From: Scytonema hofmannii PCC 7110
GTDB taxonomy: Bacteria; Cyanobacteriota; Cyanobacteriia; Cyanobacteriales; Nostocaceae
Assembly (NCBI RefSeq): GCF_000346485.2
Contig: NZ_KQ976354.1
Location: forward strand, 5,245,805-5,309,804
DNA length: 64,000 nucleotides
Direction: 5' to 3'
Made by a program: the position numbers and the translations under genes. The notes under the pieces were generated by a model. It saw only the letters and a program-made list of their open reading frames with translations. It did not search any database and had not been told where the DNA came from. Below, one piece after another: positions 1-10,656 of the stretch (within the stretch, counting starts at the first letter, position 1; each line of letters begins with the position of its first letter).

Positions 1-218
1 GTGACGTTTTTTATACCCACAGCTCGTTTTCCTGGAAGATAGTCGATAATCCGATCGACAAGCGCAAACGGATATCGATGAGGTAGAAGTTTATGGATGT
101 CTTCTACTGTAAAAACGACTTTGGAGTCAGTTTTGTTTGTGCTGGAATTATCCGACTGGTCAGTAGATACTGGTGTGGGAACATCAATGGTATTCGCTTG
201 TTCGGTGACGGTTGTCAT
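1..218 (-). CDS. fabZ: 3-hydroxyacyl-ACP dehydratase FabZ, N-terminal part (cut by window edge)
   Basis: Reading the minus strand from an ATG at 218 gives a hydrophilic N-terminal tail and then the segment [20 protein letters not shown], the typical start of FabZ. FabZ dehydrates (3R)-hydroxyacyl-ACP in fatty acid synthesis. The gene runs off the left edge, so only about 72 residues are seen and the catalytic His/Glu pair is not fully covered. It lies directly downstream of lpxC on the same strand, the usual cyanobacterial order BamA-lpxC-fabZ. The start is the first Met before the conserved block; the tail of about 38 residues before it is not conserved-looking. Confidence 0.9.
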   Translation of the reverse strand, partial: MTTVTEQANTIDVPTPVSTDQSDNSSTNKTDSKVVFTVEDIHKLLPHRYPFALVDRIIDYLPGKRAVGIKNV

Positions 219-293
219 TGCTCCTGCTGTTGATTTTATATTTTGGTTATGTTAGTAGGTGCTCGATCTGACCCTCCCCCAAGAAATTTTGGA

Positions 294-356
294 TTTTAGA
301 TTTTGGATTTTGGATTTGAGACCAATCTAAAATCTAAAATCCAAAATCCAAAATTT
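294..356. repeat. inverted STRR tract of GGATTTT-type heptamers
   Basis: Heptamers of the type GGATTTT/AGATTTT run in one direction at 294-326 and in the complementary direction at 323-356, so the tract can fold into a long AT-rich hairpin. It overlaps the 3' end of lpxC, whose last residues (KILDFGF) and stop codon are encoded by the repeat. Confidence 0.8.
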
Positions 357-1212
357 TCTGTGCCAGTTGAATGTGTAAATTATGGCTGGCTTTGTATGCT
401 AAGACATGAGCACGGGGGAAGATACCTAGCAAACTCAAATCTCCTACTAAATCCAAGATTTTATGACGTACTGGCTCATTTGCAAATCTTAGTGGTGGAT
501 TTAGCCAACCTTCCGGTCCGCAAACGAGAGCATTATCTAAGCTTCCACCTTTAATTAAACCTGATTGTTGTAATTGTTCAATTTGATGTAGCAACCCAAA
601 AGTGCGAGCTGGGGCAATTTCAGTTAAAAAACTTTCGGCAAAATTTGTGGGATCGCCTTGGGAAAAAGCCGTACCCGGCTTCTCGCTACCTGGCGACCAA
701 CTGTACCATTGATTACCAATTGCTTCTACGTCAAAATCAATACCATAAGTAAACCGTGTTTCTGCTGATGGATAGGCACAAACAAAAGCATCGCCCTGAC
801 GCACCCAAATGGGATCTTCCAAAATAGGAAGAACTTTGTCCTCGCCTGAAGGTTGTGATGCTAAGCCTACAGATGCGATCGCAGTTGCCCACACCTTTGC
901 CGAACCATCCAAAAGCGGAACCTCCGGACCATCAATCTCAATCCGGGCATTATCCACTCCCATGGCAATAAGAGATGCCAGTAAATGTTCCACCGTGCGA
1001 ACATGAGCTTCACCCTTACCTAACTGCGTAGAAAGAACAGTTTGATTGACTGCAGCCACTTGTGCTGGAATTATCGGAGTATCGGGCAAATCTACTCTCA
1101 CAAAGTAGCGTCCGCTACCCACATCAGTTGGTCGTATGCGAACTTGGGTTGAGATACCGCTATGCAGCCCCACTCCAGTTTGGTTGATTTCGCCTGCTAA
1201 AGTATGTTGCAT
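334..1212 (-). CDS. lpxC: UDP-3-O-acyl-N-acetylglucosamine deacetylase LpxC
   Basis: A 292-residue zinc deacetylase catalysing the committed step of lipid A synthesis in the cytosol. Visible hallmarks are an N-terminal block TGVGLHSG, the segment [20 protein letters not shown], the DGSA motif, and the zinc and catalytic signature [15 protein letters not shown] near residue 250. The length fits the family. It lies between the Omp85 gene upstream and fabZ downstream on the same strand. The last seven codons and the stop are made of the GGATTTT-type heptamer tract, so the native C-terminus was probably altered by repeat expansion. A 51-base gap filled mostly by another heptamer tract separates it from the Omp85 gene. 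Confidence 0.95.
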   Translation of the reverse strand: MQHTLAGEINQTGVGLHSGISTQVRIRPTDVGSGRYFVRVDLPDTPIIPAQVAAVNQTVLSTQLGKGEAHVRTVEHLLASLIAMGVDNARIEIDGPEVPLLDGSAKVWATAIASVGLASQPSGEDKVLPILEDPIWVRQGDAFVCAYPSAETRFTYGIDFDVEAIGNQWYSWSPGSEKPGTAFSQGDPTNFAESFLTEIAPARTFGLLHQIEQLQQSGLIKGGSLDNALVCGPEGWLNPPLRFANEPVRHKILDLVGDLSLLGIFPRAHVLAYKASHNLHIQLAQKILDFGF

Positions 1213-1230
1213 TTTTTTAATTGCTAATTA

Positions 1231-1260
1231 CCAGTGACCAGTGACCAGTGACCAGTGACC
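1231..1260. repeat. STRR tract, heptamer CCAGTGA x4
   Basis: Four direct copies of the heptamer CCAGTGA fill the short gap between the start of lpxC and the stop of the Omp85 gene. The same heptamer (in either strand) recurs at 5312-5336, 13583-13614, 27805-27829, 52681-52705 and 62456-62486. Confidence 0.9.
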
Positions 1261-1263
1261 AAA

Positions 1264-3762
1264 TCAGAACCTTTCCCCAATACCAAAGTTAATGCGGCTA
1301 TCACCGTCACCGTTAACACCGTAGTCAATACGAATGGGTCCTAAAGGAGATTGCACTCGCACCCCAACACCAAAGCCGATACCACTACCATCTTTATTCA
1401 ACAACTCCGCTGACCTAGTACTGGTTCCTAAATCGCTACCAACATCAAAAAATAAGGCACCACTCACTACAGAGAATACGGGGAAGCGATACTCAACTGA
1501 TGCTTGGACAAAACTGCGTCCGCTACCCAAGCCGCCTTCTTCATAACCCCGTACAGAGTTACTACCACCAAGGGAAAAAGCTTCATAGGGCGGTAAATCG
1601 CCAAATATCGTTCCTGCTTGAACGTTAAAAGCGAGAGTTTCCGGTCCTTTGGTAAAGTTTGTAAAATCAATGGGTAAGTACTTGCTATAGCTACCGCGCA
1701 ATCTTGTGAGGAAAATAGTTCCCAATCCTACGGGTACAGATTGGTCAACACCAAAGCGCAGGAAAGAACCATTTGTGGGTTGTAAGGGATTATTTCTCAG
1801 ATCGCGTGCGACTCCTAATTGCAAGAGCAGTAAATCGTCTTTCCCTTTTCCAGATTCGCTCAGATCAACAAATTCATTAGTGTTTTCAAGGCGTCCCAGT
1901 CTTATAGTCTCCCCATCACTATCTTTAATAGTCACTCTCTGGTATTGCAAACCAGCTGATGCTGTCCATTCCGATCTTTCATATGGATTTCTAGACAAAG
2001 GACGGGTAAAGTTAATACCGCCTCCCAAGCGTACAACACGGGGGTTATCACCGTCCTCATTGGGGTCATTAACGTTTTCAACAGTTTCGATATCTTGATC
2101 GTCGCCTTCAAAGATTAATGAAATCGATCTCCGGCGGAAAATATTGGCTGTGTAAGAAGTGCGGTAAGGGTCACCAGCGATCCAAGGATCTGTAAAGCGG
2201 AGGTCAAATAACAATTCTCTTTGTCCTATCTGTACCTCAGTACCCAGTTTTTGATTTCGTCCATTTAGGTTTTGCTGCTGATAGCTTACAGTACCAAATA
2301 ATCCACTCGCAGAACTGATACCAGCACCTGCTGCAATAGAACCGCTATTGCGTTCAACAACGTTGACCACGACATCCACTCTGCTGGGGTCTGTACCGGG
2401 ATCGAGGGAAACATTCACATCTTCAAATAGTCCCAGCCCAAATACCCGTTGCAAGTCTTTTTGTACTGTGTTGCGGTTGAAAACGGTTCCGGGCTTTAAC
2501 TGTAGTTCTCGTGTCACAATATATGGCTGTGTTCGTCCGCGAATTGGTTCTCCCTTATCGTTTGTCGTTTGACCTTCCTTATTGCGGAACTGAACTCGAA
2601 TATCTTCTACCACACCTTCTGCGACTTGCAGGGTGACAACTCCATTTTCAGAAACTTGAGGCGCACCAATAACGTTCGCTAGTGCATAACCTTGGTCTTG
2701 ATAGCGTTTGGTTAGTTGCTTGATACCTTCCTGTAAATCTCGCAGGTTAAGGATTTTACCATATTGCTCTTTAAATATACTATCTGTAGTATCAGCTGGT
2801 AGTACTGAGGCAACATTTGTACCAGGATTGGCTTGCAGTTGCACTTTGGTCAGTACTGGATTGGGTTGTACCACAAAACTTACCCGTACACCTAATGGGG
2901 TATCTTCTGGCACTGCTTGAACATTGGAGAAGAACCCTGTGGCAAAAACGGCGTTAATATCTTCTTGCAATTGTGTACGAGTTGTGGTTCTACCTGGTTG
3001 GGTACGAATTGCTCTATAGATTTGTTCTTCTAACTCTGGCGCGATCGCTTGTCCTGCTTCAGATCGAATCAACACTTCAGAGACAAGCACCCGAGGTTCT
3101 GTGGCTGCGGGGGATTGTTCTGATGGAGTTTCCTGTTGAGTTGAAGGAGGTGTTTGTTGAAACGTAGGTGGGTTCGTATTGTCTGGAGTTTGTTGCTGAG
3201 TTTCTGGAGCTGGAGTTTGTTGCTGAGTTTCTGGGACTGGAGTTTGTTGCTGAGTTTCTGGGGCTGGAGTTTGTTGCTGAGTTTCTGGAACTGGAGTTTG
3301 TTGCTGAGTTTCTGGAACTGGAGTTTGTTGCTGAGTTCCCGATGGTGGATTTTCAAAATTGGGCAGTCGTTGGTTATTTTGTACTGGTTCCTCAGTTGGC
3401 TGGTTTGTCTCCTGTGGTGTATTTGTACCGGGAGATGAGGGAGCTTGTTGCTGAGTTCCAGTAGGTTGATTCTCAGGATTTGGAGTTGGTTGAAGGTTTT
3501 GTGCAGTTTTTGATGTTATGACAGTTGGTACTACAACTTCTGGCTTTGTTACCGATCCAGGTACAACTGCTGGGAATACCCCAACAACGACTTGCGCTGG
3601 ATCTGTTGTAGGTGCTGTAACCGCTGTTTTTGGTTCTGTTTTTAAATCTTTAGCGGTTTGTGCATTCACACTCAGCGAATTGCCCAACGGGGCGGCGATC
3701 GCTACAACTGTAAATATAAAGGGGGATAAGCGCATTTTATTTAGATTCCTCTTCACGTCCAC
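1264..3762 (-). CDS. bamA: Omp85/BamA-family outer membrane protein assembly factor
   Basis: An 832-residue outer-membrane protein that inserts beta-barrel proteins. It has an N-terminal hydrophobic signal-like segment ending near SLSVNAQTAK, a Pro/Gln/Thr-rich linker at about residues 60-220, POTRA domains at about 225-475 (e.g. VLVSEVLIRSEAG, ALANVIGAP, TRELQLKPGTVFNRNTV), and a C-terminal surface-antigen barrel with the motif GGSNSVRGYEEGGLG and terminal INFGIGERF. Upstream of lpxC it matches the arrangement of the main cyanobacterial Omp85 gene. The linker holds about five near-identical QQQTPxPET repeats, which is odd. Translation may start at Met10 rather than Met1. Function is well supported; linker length is probably strain-variable. 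Confidence 0.93.
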   Translation of the reverse strand: MDVKRNLNKMRLSPFIFTVVAIAAPLGNSLSVNAQTAKDLKTEPKTAVTAPTTDPAQVVVGVFPAVVPGSVTKPEVVVPTVITSKTAQNLQPTPNPENQPTGTQQQAPSSPGTNTPQETNQPTEEPVQNNQRLPNFENPPSGTQQQTPVPETQQQTPVPETQQQTPAPETQQQTPVPETQQQTPAPETQQQTPDNTNPPTFQQTPPSTQQETPSEQSPAATEPRVLVSEVLIRSEAGQAIAPELEEQIYRAIRTQPGRTTTRTQLQEDINAVFATGFFSNVQAVPEDTPLGVRVSFVVQPNPVLTKVQLQANPGTNVASVLPADTTDSIFKEQYGKILNLRDLQEGIKQLTKRYQDQGYALANVIGAPQVSENGVVTLQVAEGVVEDIRVQFRNKEGQTTNDKGEPIRGRTQPYIVTRELQLKPGTVFNRNTVQKDLQRVFGLGLFEDVNVSLDPGTDPSRVDVVVNVVERNSGSIAAGAGISSASGLFGTVSYQQQNLNGRNQKLGTEVQIGQRELLFDLRFTDPWIAGDPYRTSYTANIFRRRSISLIFEGDDQDIETVENVNDPNEDGDNPRVVRLGGGINFTRPLSRNPYERSEWTASAGLQYQRVTIKDSDGETIRLGRLENTNEFVDLSESGKGKDDLLLLQLGVARDLRNNPLQPTNGSFLRFGVDQSVPVGLGTIFLTRLRGSYSKYLPIDFTNFTKGPETLAFNVQAGTIFGDLPPYEAFSLGGSNSVRGYEEGGLGSGRSFVQASVEYRFPVFSVVSGALFFDVGSDLGTSTRSAELLNKDGSGIGFGVGVRVQSPLGPIRIDYGVNGDGDSRINFGIGERF
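3189..3340. repeat. 30-bp minisatellite inside the Omp85 linker
   Basis: About five 30-base units (minus-strand sense encodes QQQTPVPET or QQQTPAPET) follow one another in frame. Units differ only at one or two bases, mostly swapping Val and Ala codons, which points to recent unit duplication. Confidence 0.88.
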
Positions 3763-3872
3763 ACACCATCACAAGGCAGTCATGCTTTTATGTGACTAGT
3801 AAAAGTAAAAACTATATTTTTACTTTTGCCTTTCTAATTTATATGCCAAATTGCAAAAGGCAGTAGCTAGGG

Positions 3873-3955
3873 AGTGGGAAGTGGGGAGTGGGGAAATTTA
3901 TCACCCCTACTCCCCTACTCCCTACTCCCTACTCCCTATTCCCTCCACTGCTTTT
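3873..3955. repeat. STRR tract, GGGAGTG then CTACTCC-type heptamers in inverted order
   Basis: GGGAGTG-type heptamers at 3873-3894 face CTACTCC-type heptamers at 3904-3955, so the tract is an inverted pair able to form a hairpin. The right arm overlaps the end of purC and encodes its last residues. Confidence 0.8.
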
Positions 3956-4671
3956 AGCACTCGTTGTAAAACCTCCTGATATGCATTCTCTATATTTCCC
4001 AAGTCTCGACGAAAACGGTCTTTATCAAGAACTCGGCGATTTGGATCGTCGCCGGCGGAATTATCCCACAATCGACACGTATCTGGGCTGATTTCATCTG
4101 CTAACAGCAACTGCTGTTGTGAGTCCAAACCAAACTCTAGTTTAAAATCTACTAAAGTAATGTCACACCTTTTAAAAAAGTTGATGAGAAAATTGTTGAT
4201 TTGCAATGCTAGATGGGTAATACCATCTACTTGTTCCGGTGTGGCTAATTCTAACAGCAGTAAGCGATCGCGTGTTAGCAAGGGGTCTCCCAACGGATCG
4301 TTTTTGTAATAGAACTCTACCAACGGCTGTTTGAGTACGGTTCCTAATGGTAATCCTGTTTGTTGACACAGGCTTCCGGCTGCAATGTTCCTGACAACGA
4401 CTTCAATAGGCAAAATCTTGACTGCTCTTACCCGCATTTGATTGGGAGTAGGGTTGTCAATGTAGTGGGTTTTAATACCATTTGCTTCTAGTTGTTGAAA
4501 AAGTTTGCTGGAAATGCTACAGTTAATTTCCCCTTTTCCTTGGATACTTCCACGCTTTTGAGCATTGAAAGCAGTCGCATCATCTTTAAAATCAGCAAGT
4601 AGAATATCAGGCTCGTCCGTTGTATAGAGGATTTTTGCTTTGCCTTCGTATAATTTTGTTAGAGCAGACAT
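3922..4671 (-). CDS. purC: phosphoribosylaminoimidazole-succinocarboxamide synthase (SAICAR synthase)
   Basis: A 249-residue cytosolic enzyme of purine synthesis that joins aspartate to CAIR using ATP. The N-terminus LYEGKAKILYTT is the nucleotide-binding start of the family; MRVRAVKILPIEVVVRNIAAGS and ISPDTCRLWD are the conserved substrate-binding blocks. Length matches the bacterial enzyme. The final residues VEGIGSRE and the stop lie within the GGGAGTA heptamer tract, so the C-terminus appears overwritten by repeat. It stands alone, with about 385 bases upstream before the next gene on the other strand. Confidence 0.95.
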   Translation of the reverse strand: MSALTKLYEGKAKILYTTDEPDILLADFKDDATAFNAQKRGSIQGKGEINCSISSKLFQQLEANGIKTHYIDNPTPNQMRVRAVKILPIEVVVRNIAAGSLCQQTGLPLGTVLKQPLVEFYYKNDPLGDPLLTRDRLLLLELATPEQVDGITHLALQINNFLINFFKRCDITLVDFKLEFGLDSQQQLLLADEISPDTCRLWDNSAGDDPNRRVLDKDRFRRDLGNIENAYQEVLQRVLKAVEGIGSRE

Positions 4672-4991
4672 GGCGTAAGGTTAAGGAATAAGCGATGAGC
4701 AGCTTTGATGCTTGCAAGCTAAACCATTTTATATCTAAAGGGAGTAAGTAGTAGGAAGTAGGTGTCAGAACCAAATGTTGCACTACACCCTAGTATAAAA
4801 AGTTTAGTATTTCCCGATCCTAAAATTTGTAATATCTTTTAACGGAACAAAATGCTAAAATCTAAAAATTAACGTATATAATAATACGTTTTGCCAGCGT
4901 TTTCCAGCCAAGTTGAATAAAATCGTACACTCAAGCATGAACGTGCAAACTAGTGGTTTATCTCATAATTTTTGATAAGTTAAGTTTGCTC

Positions 4992-5024
4992 AGATCCCCG
5001 ACTTCTTTAAGAAGTCGGGGATCT
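4992..5024. repeat. 33-bp palindromic hairpin repeat, copy 1
   Basis: A perfect 16-bp inverted repeat, AGATCCCCGACTTCTT, around one central base. Flanks TTTTGATAAGT...AAGTTTGCTC and TTGCA..GCCTTA are shared with the copy at 26231-26263, so the real unit is about 70 bp. Other copies are at 14644, 49398 and 59368. Confidence 0.9.
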
Positions 5025-5057
5025 TGCAAAGCCTTATAAAATTTAAAATTTCAAACA

Positions 5058-5324
5058 ATGGAGAAAACAATGGTCAATAGTAAAGATAATTTTCTTTATC
5101 CTCGAGGGCGTTACTACGGTCAGGTAAAGCCAGAAAATTTGGTTTTTAACTCCAATTTACAGGAATTTGCCCAAAAGATAAGTTATATTTGTAACTTGGA
5201 AACTGCAGGAAAAATACCTCCGGAGGATGCTTACGAACAGGTAAAAGAACTTTGGAAAAGTTTGAAACGGTCAAAAAGAGAACTGGGGATAGGTGAAGAC
5301 CCATTCCATAACAGTGACCAGTGA
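5058..5324 (+). CDS. conserved cyanobacterial protein, DUF7219-like
   Basis: An 88-residue soluble protein. The core FLYPRGRYYGQVKPENLVFN, then LQEFAQKISYICNLETAGKI and a Lys-rich helix LWKSLKRSKRELG, matches a small family I recall from cyanobacteria; its role is unknown. The ORF can start at the ATG at 5058 or at the Met five codons later. The end (HNSDQ and stop) lies in the CCAGTGA heptamer tract. It converges with the adenylate cyclase gene, only 19 bases away. The family name is from memory and should be checked by a domain search. Confidence 0.75.
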   Translation: MEKTMVNSKDNFLYPRGRYYGQVKPENLVFNSNLQEFAQKISYICNLETAGKIPPEDAYEQVKELWKSLKRSKRELGIGEDPFHNSDQ

Positions 5325-5336
5325 CCAGTGACCAGT
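5312..5336. repeat. STRR tract, heptamer CCAGTGA
   Basis: About three and a half direct copies of CCAGTGA between two convergent genes. It supplies the stop codon TGA of the upstream 88-residue gene. Confidence 0.88.
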
Positions 5337-5343
5337 ACGAGCG

Positions 5344-7935
5344 TCACTTAGAAACCATTGTCCAAACGCCATCCCACAGACGATCGGGAAGATGATTAAG
5401 ATAATTACGAGCGCGTTCTAGATGGATATTAACAGCTTGGTCTCTAGGTCTGATGTTTTTGGCAGATTTAAAGAAGTCAATTGCTTTTTGAAAGTTGCGT
5501 TCCGTGTAAGCACTACGTCCTTGATGGTAGAAAAACAAAAATTCTTGTGTGTTAGCATCTAGAGTCATATTACGATCGCCAATTAATTCATAAATATTGA
5601 CGGCTTGATGTTTCCCTTTGACTCTAATCCTATCCAATTCACGCACCCAAATGCGGTTGCTACACAACTGATAAGTAAATTCACTTAATACAATGTCGCA
5701 ACCGTATTCTTTAGTCACTCCTTCTAGACGCGAACTTAAATTTACACCATCTCCGATCACGGTATAGTCCATTCGTTTTCGGGAACCGATGTTACCAGAA
5801 ACAACGTCCCCAGAACTAATTCCAATGCCAATACGAATGAGGGGTTGTGCTTGGATGATGCGTCGTCGGTTAAATTCAGCCAGTCTTTGCCGCATTTCCA
5901 AAGCTGATTGCACAGCCCTCCACGCATGATTTTCTGTCAGTGGGAGTGGCGCACCAAACACAGCCATTAAGGCATCACCAATAAATTTATCTAATGTCCC
6001 TTCATGATTAAAAACCGCTTCAACCATTGTTTCAAAGTACTGATTCAGCAGCGACACCACTTCAGCTGCTCCTAAATTTTCTGTCAGTGTGGTGTAGCCT
6101 CTGATATCAGAGAATAAAATGGTTACCTCTTTACGTTCACCCACCATTAAAGCATCTTCCCCAAGTGCCATCACCTGTTCTGCAACACCAGGAGTCAGGT
6201 AGCGGTACATTGTTGTTTTCATCCGTTTTTCCTGGCTAATATCTTCTAACACCACCAAACCCCCTCGGACTCCTCCTTCTGGATTTGTTAAGGGGTTGAC
6301 TGTAAGATTAATACTGCGGTCAATTTTTTGAATTGACGACTCATGAAGTAAGGATGAAAGGGGTGTAAGAGGTTGATTCCAGGGAATAAAAACTTGCGGG
6401 TTATTGCGATCGCTTATTGCTAAAATGCAGACTCCTGGTTCTTGTGCGGATATAGCCGAATCTTGTAGAGATGCTGTGTACAAAGTCTCCACATATAACC
6501 CAACGGTTAAACTTTGTTCTGGCACGTAATGTCTTGCGCCACATTTTAGGCTATCTTGCAGTCTGAATTGCAAATTCTCAATAGGTACAACTTCCCAAAC
6601 TAAACGACCTATCAAATTTTGTTCCCAATCATACTTAATATTTTTACCGTTCAATTCACGTAAAGGACATCCCAATAACTGTAGTGCTGCATCATTAATA
6701 GTAACAATTCTTCCTTCCATATCTGTAGAAATAACGGCATCAGAAAGGCTTTGCAAAATATCTTTTTGATACTGTTTTTCTAGCAATACATTTTCAAACA
6801 GGCGGGCATTTTCCAAAGCAATTCCTGCTTGAATATTAAAAGCTCGCATAAATTCTTCATCCGAAGCTGTAAAACTACCTTGCTGCTTGTTAATTAATTG
6901 TGTAACGCCAATGAGTTCATTGGCAGAATTAAAGACTGGCAAACATAAAATATTGCGAGTTACATACCCTGTTTTTTGGTCTATACTTGGATCGAAACGC
7001 GGATCTTTATAAGCATCAGGAATATTCAGTGCTTCACCTGTAGATGCAACATAACCAGCAATACCTTTAGTGGCAGATATACCAATTTCTATCATAGTTT
7101 TGCCATCAGCTGCTGCCACCTTAGTCCACAGTTCCCCCATTTCTTTACGATGTAAAAACAGCGTACTGCGGTCTGCCTGCATTAAAATTCGGGCTTGTTC
7201 CATCACTATTTGCAAAGTTGCTTCTAAATCTAAACTTTGCCCCAGTGTTTGCGTCGCACGTAAAAGAGCCGTTGCACCTCGTTGATTGCGGGCAGCTACA
7301 TAAAAAGATTGGCAGCTTTCTAAGATAATACCAATTGATGCCGCAAAATCTCGAAAGCGTTCCTCATCCTCAGCATTAAACGGAAGATCTCCTGTTTTAT
7401 TTGCTAGTTGTACGACTGCTACAATTTGATTTTTGCTACTTAAGACGGGCATACATAAAATATTACGTATCTTGTAGCCCATTTGCTTTTCTAATTCCGG
7501 GCTAAAAAGAGGGTGGGAATGGGTTTCCAATATATTTAGACATTCACCTGTACTAGCAACATGACCGGGAATTCCAACATTAATGGGCGTGCGAATTTCT
7601 AAAAGTTTATGAATATTCTCTTGGGGCACTTTTGACCATAATTGACCTTTGTCGTGGTCAACAAGAAAAATTGTGGTATGCTGGGCTTGAAGAATTTGAC
7701 CAATTTTCAGCGTAATTGCCTCTAGCACCTTTTCTAACATGGTTTCTAGAGCTTCATTGTTAATAAGTTCGATGGCTCTCAGAAACTGCTGAAATTCAGC
7801 TGTTATAAAATCTAGCAAGCAAACAAACTCATTAACGGATAGGTCTTTGACACGGCGCAATAGGGCGTTTGTGCGGTTAACTTGAGTGAGTTCTGTTAAT
7901 GTAGCCAGGACGCTACCAGTATTTAGGAGTGTCAT
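5344..7935 (-). CDS. cyaB: class III adenylate cyclase with tandem GAF, PAS and TPR (CyaB1/CyaB2 type)
   Basis: An 863-residue soluble enzyme making cAMP. Order of domains: GAF-A about 60-205, GAF-B about 235-385, PAS about 395-540, catalytic cyclase domain about 600-770, C-terminal TPR-like repeat about 795-850. Both GAF domains carry NK...F...DE signatures (NKTGDLPFNAEDEE, NKQQGSFTASDEE) known for cAMP binding in the Anabaena enzymes. The catalytic domain has both metal Asp residues (FSDIRGYTTL and IGDALMAVFG), an adenine-specificity Lys (DKFIGD) and the transition-state motif GVNLSSRLE, so it looks active. Domain order and length equal those of Anabaena CyaB1/CyaB2. Upstream lies a long heptamer tract, so the promoter is unclear. 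Confidence 0.93.
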   Translation of the reverse strand: MTLLNTGSVLATLTELTQVNRTNALLRRVKDLSVNEFVCLLDFITAEFQQFLRAIELINNEALETMLEKVLEAITLKIGQILQAQHTTIFLVDHDKGQLWSKVPQENIHKLLEIRTPINVGIPGHVASTGECLNILETHSHPLFSPELEKQMGYKIRNILCMPVLSSKNQIVAVVQLANKTGDLPFNAEDEERFRDFAASIGIILESCQSFYVAARNQRGATALLRATQTLGQSLDLEATLQIVMEQARILMQADRSTLFLHRKEMGELWTKVAAADGKTMIEIGISATKGIAGYVASTGEALNIPDAYKDPRFDPSIDQKTGYVTRNILCLPVFNSANELIGVTQLINKQQGSFTASDEEFMRAFNIQAGIALENARLFENVLLEKQYQKDILQSLSDAVISTDMEGRIVTINDAALQLLGCPLRELNGKNIKYDWEQNLIGRLVWEVVPIENLQFRLQDSLKCGARHYVPEQSLTVGLYVETLYTASLQDSAISAQEPGVCILAISDRNNPQVFIPWNQPLTPLSSLLHESSIQKIDRSINLTVNPLTNPEGGVRGGLVVLEDISQEKRMKTTMYRYLTPGVAEQVMALGEDALMVGERKEVTILFSDIRGYTTLTENLGAAEVVSLLNQYFETMVEAVFNHEGTLDKFIGDALMAVFGAPLPLTENHAWRAVQSALEMRQRLAEFNRRRIIQAQPLIRIGIGISSGDVVSGNIGSRKRMDYTVIGDGVNLSSRLEGVTKEYGCDIVLSEFTYQLCSNRIWVRELDRIRVKGKHQAVNIYELIGDRNMTLDANTQEFLFFYHQGRSAYTERNFQKAIDFFKSAKNIRPRDQAVNIHLERARNYLNHLPDRLWDGVWTMVSK

Positions 7936-7942
7936 GGAATAT

Positions 7943-8041
7943 TTGGTTGGTTGTTAGTTGTTGGTTGTTAGTTGTTGGTTGTTAGTTGTTGGTTGTTAGT
8001 TGTTGGTTGTTAGTTGTTGGTTGTTAGTTGTTGGTTGTTAA
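7943..8041. repeat. STRR tract, TTGGTTGTTAGTTG units
   Basis: About seven head-to-tail copies of a 14-base unit built from the heptamers TTGGTTG and TTAGTTG lie just upstream of the adenylate cyclase start codon. It occupies nearly the whole gap between the cyclase and sqdX and probably separates the cyclase from its ancestral promoter. Confidence 0.9.
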
Positions 8042-8072
8042 TTTTATTTAGAGATTTATTTAGGTGGTTAGC

Positions 8073-8108
8073 TACTAACCACTAACCACTAACCACTAAC
8101 CACTAACC
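8073..8108. repeat. STRR tract, heptamer ACCACTA
   Basis: Five direct copies of ACCACTA. It overlaps the 3' end of sqdX and encodes its last residues (VSG) and stop codon on the minus strand. Confidence 0.9.
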
Positions 8109-9208
8109 TTCTGATAGTAAGTTTGTAACTGACGTGTTGCAGCTGCCCAACCCCAACGTTCTGCCTCTTTTCGGGCATTTTGACGGATAGTTTCTCGTTC
8201 TTGTTGCTGTTGCAGAAGACGAATGGTGGCTGCAACAGCACTTTGAACATCGGCGTCTGGTTCAAAAAGATACCCGTTGACCCCATCTGTTACAATATCA
8301 GGAATTCCACCTGAACGTGCAGCAACAACTGGACACCCTGCTGCCATCGCTTCTAAAAGGACTAATCCTAATGTTTCTGTACGGGAAGGAAAAATAAAGG
8401 CATCAGCGCTTGCAAAAGCAGAAGCTAATTCTTTGCCAACGAGATAACCAACAAAATGCGTATTTGTTCCGGCGAAGTGTTTCTCTAGTGTTTGACGATG
8501 AGGACCATCCCCTACTAATGCTAACCGTGCTTCGGGTATAGCTTCCAATATAGGTCTGATACGCTCAATTTCCTTTTCAGCCGAAAGACGACCCACATAT
8601 AGTAATAACGGACTTTCTGGATAATTTTGCGATAGGCGCGATCGCATTTTTTGACATACATTGTCTGGATGAAATGATTCTGTATCCACTCCTCTTTGCC
8701 ATAAATAAACCCTTTCAATACCGTGTGACGTCAATTCTTGCATCATGGCTGTGGAAGTACACAAATTCAGAGATGCTTGATTGTGAGATGCTTTCAGCAG
8801 TTCCCACAGTAATCCTTCTAACATTCCCAAACCATAATGTTGAAGATACTGTGGTAGATGTGTATGGTAAGACGCAACGAGAGGGATGTTTAGGTATTTG
8901 CTGTGGAATATACCAGCTAACCCCAAAACCGCCGGATTTACCACGTGAATTATGTCTGGCTTGAACTCCTCTAACGTATGACCGATTGCTGGGCGAGGTA
9001 GTGCCATTTTTAACTCTGGGTAAAGTGGTAAGGGGAAACCTGAGACTCCATATACTCTAGCTCCTTTGTATTCAATTATGCCACCATCAGGAGCAATAAC
9101 TAGAACTTGGTTTCCATGACGCTGAAGATGGTCAACGGTATGACTTAAGCGTGTCACTATGCCGTCTACTTTGGGCAGAAAGGTTTCAGTGAATAGAGCG
9201 ATTCTCAT
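8096..9208 (-). CDS. sqdX: sulfoquinovosyltransferase SqdX (glycosyltransferase family 4)
   Basis: A 370-residue GT-B fold enzyme that transfers sulfoquinovose from UDP-sulfoquinovose to diacylglycerol, giving the thylakoid lipid SQDG. The N-terminus MRIALFTETFLPKVDGIVTR is typical of SqdX-type enzymes; the C-terminal half has LLYVGRLSAEKEIE and the donor-binding motif FIFPSRTETLGLVLLEAMAAG with the conserved ExxxxxxxE. It follows sqdB on the same strand about 220 bases downstream, the standard cyanobacterial pair. The terminal residues VSG come from the ACCACTA heptamer tract. Confidence 0.93.
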   Translation of the reverse strand: MRIALFTETFLPKVDGIVTRLSHTVDHLQRHGNQVLVIAPDGGIIEYKGARVYGVSGFPLPLYPELKMALPRPAIGHTLEEFKPDIIHVVNPAVLGLAGIFHSKYLNIPLVASYHTHLPQYLQHYGLGMLEGLLWELLKASHNQASLNLCTSTAMMQELTSHGIERVYLWQRGVDTESFHPDNVCQKMRSRLSQNYPESPLLLYVGRLSAEKEIERIRPILEAIPEARLALVGDGPHRQTLEKHFAGTNTHFVGYLVGKELASAFASADAFIFPSRTETLGLVLLEAMAAGCPVVAARSGGIPDIVTDGVNGYLFEPDADVQSAVAATIRLLQQQQERETIRQNARKEAERWGWAAATRQLQTYYQKVSG

Positions 9209-9246
9209 ATAAAATTATTTCAGTACAGGCAACAAAACCCATGTCT

Positions 9247-9290
9247 AAAGGATGAAGGATGAAGGACAAAGGATGAAGGATAAAGAACGA
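9247..9290. repeat. STRR tract, GGATGAA-type heptamers
   Basis: Imperfect heptamers of the type AGGATGA between sqdB and sqdX; a partly complementary sequence (ACTTCATCCTTC) sits at about 9410-9422 near the sqdB stop. Nothing else is recognisable in this 220-base gap. Confidence 0.7.
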
Positions 9291-9430
9291 AAAAGAAACA
9301 CAATTTGGTTATATCTACCAATTGTGTTTTGAATAGATGTATACATCTATTTTCCTAATCTTTCAATCAATTCAGATGTCTTTTTTTCTACTTCATACTT
9401 GATGCTTTATACTTCATCCTTCAGATTGCC

Positions 9431-10612
<1,182 letters not shown>

Positions 10613-10656
10613 CTAAATCTATCAGGTTTGTGGCACCTCTAATCATGAAAGATTGA

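Noticed and set aside
3154-3464. Open frames with repeated LEFVAEF units on the plus strand
   Set aside because: They are antisense to the Omp85 linker minisatellite; the repeat simply lacks stops in all frames.
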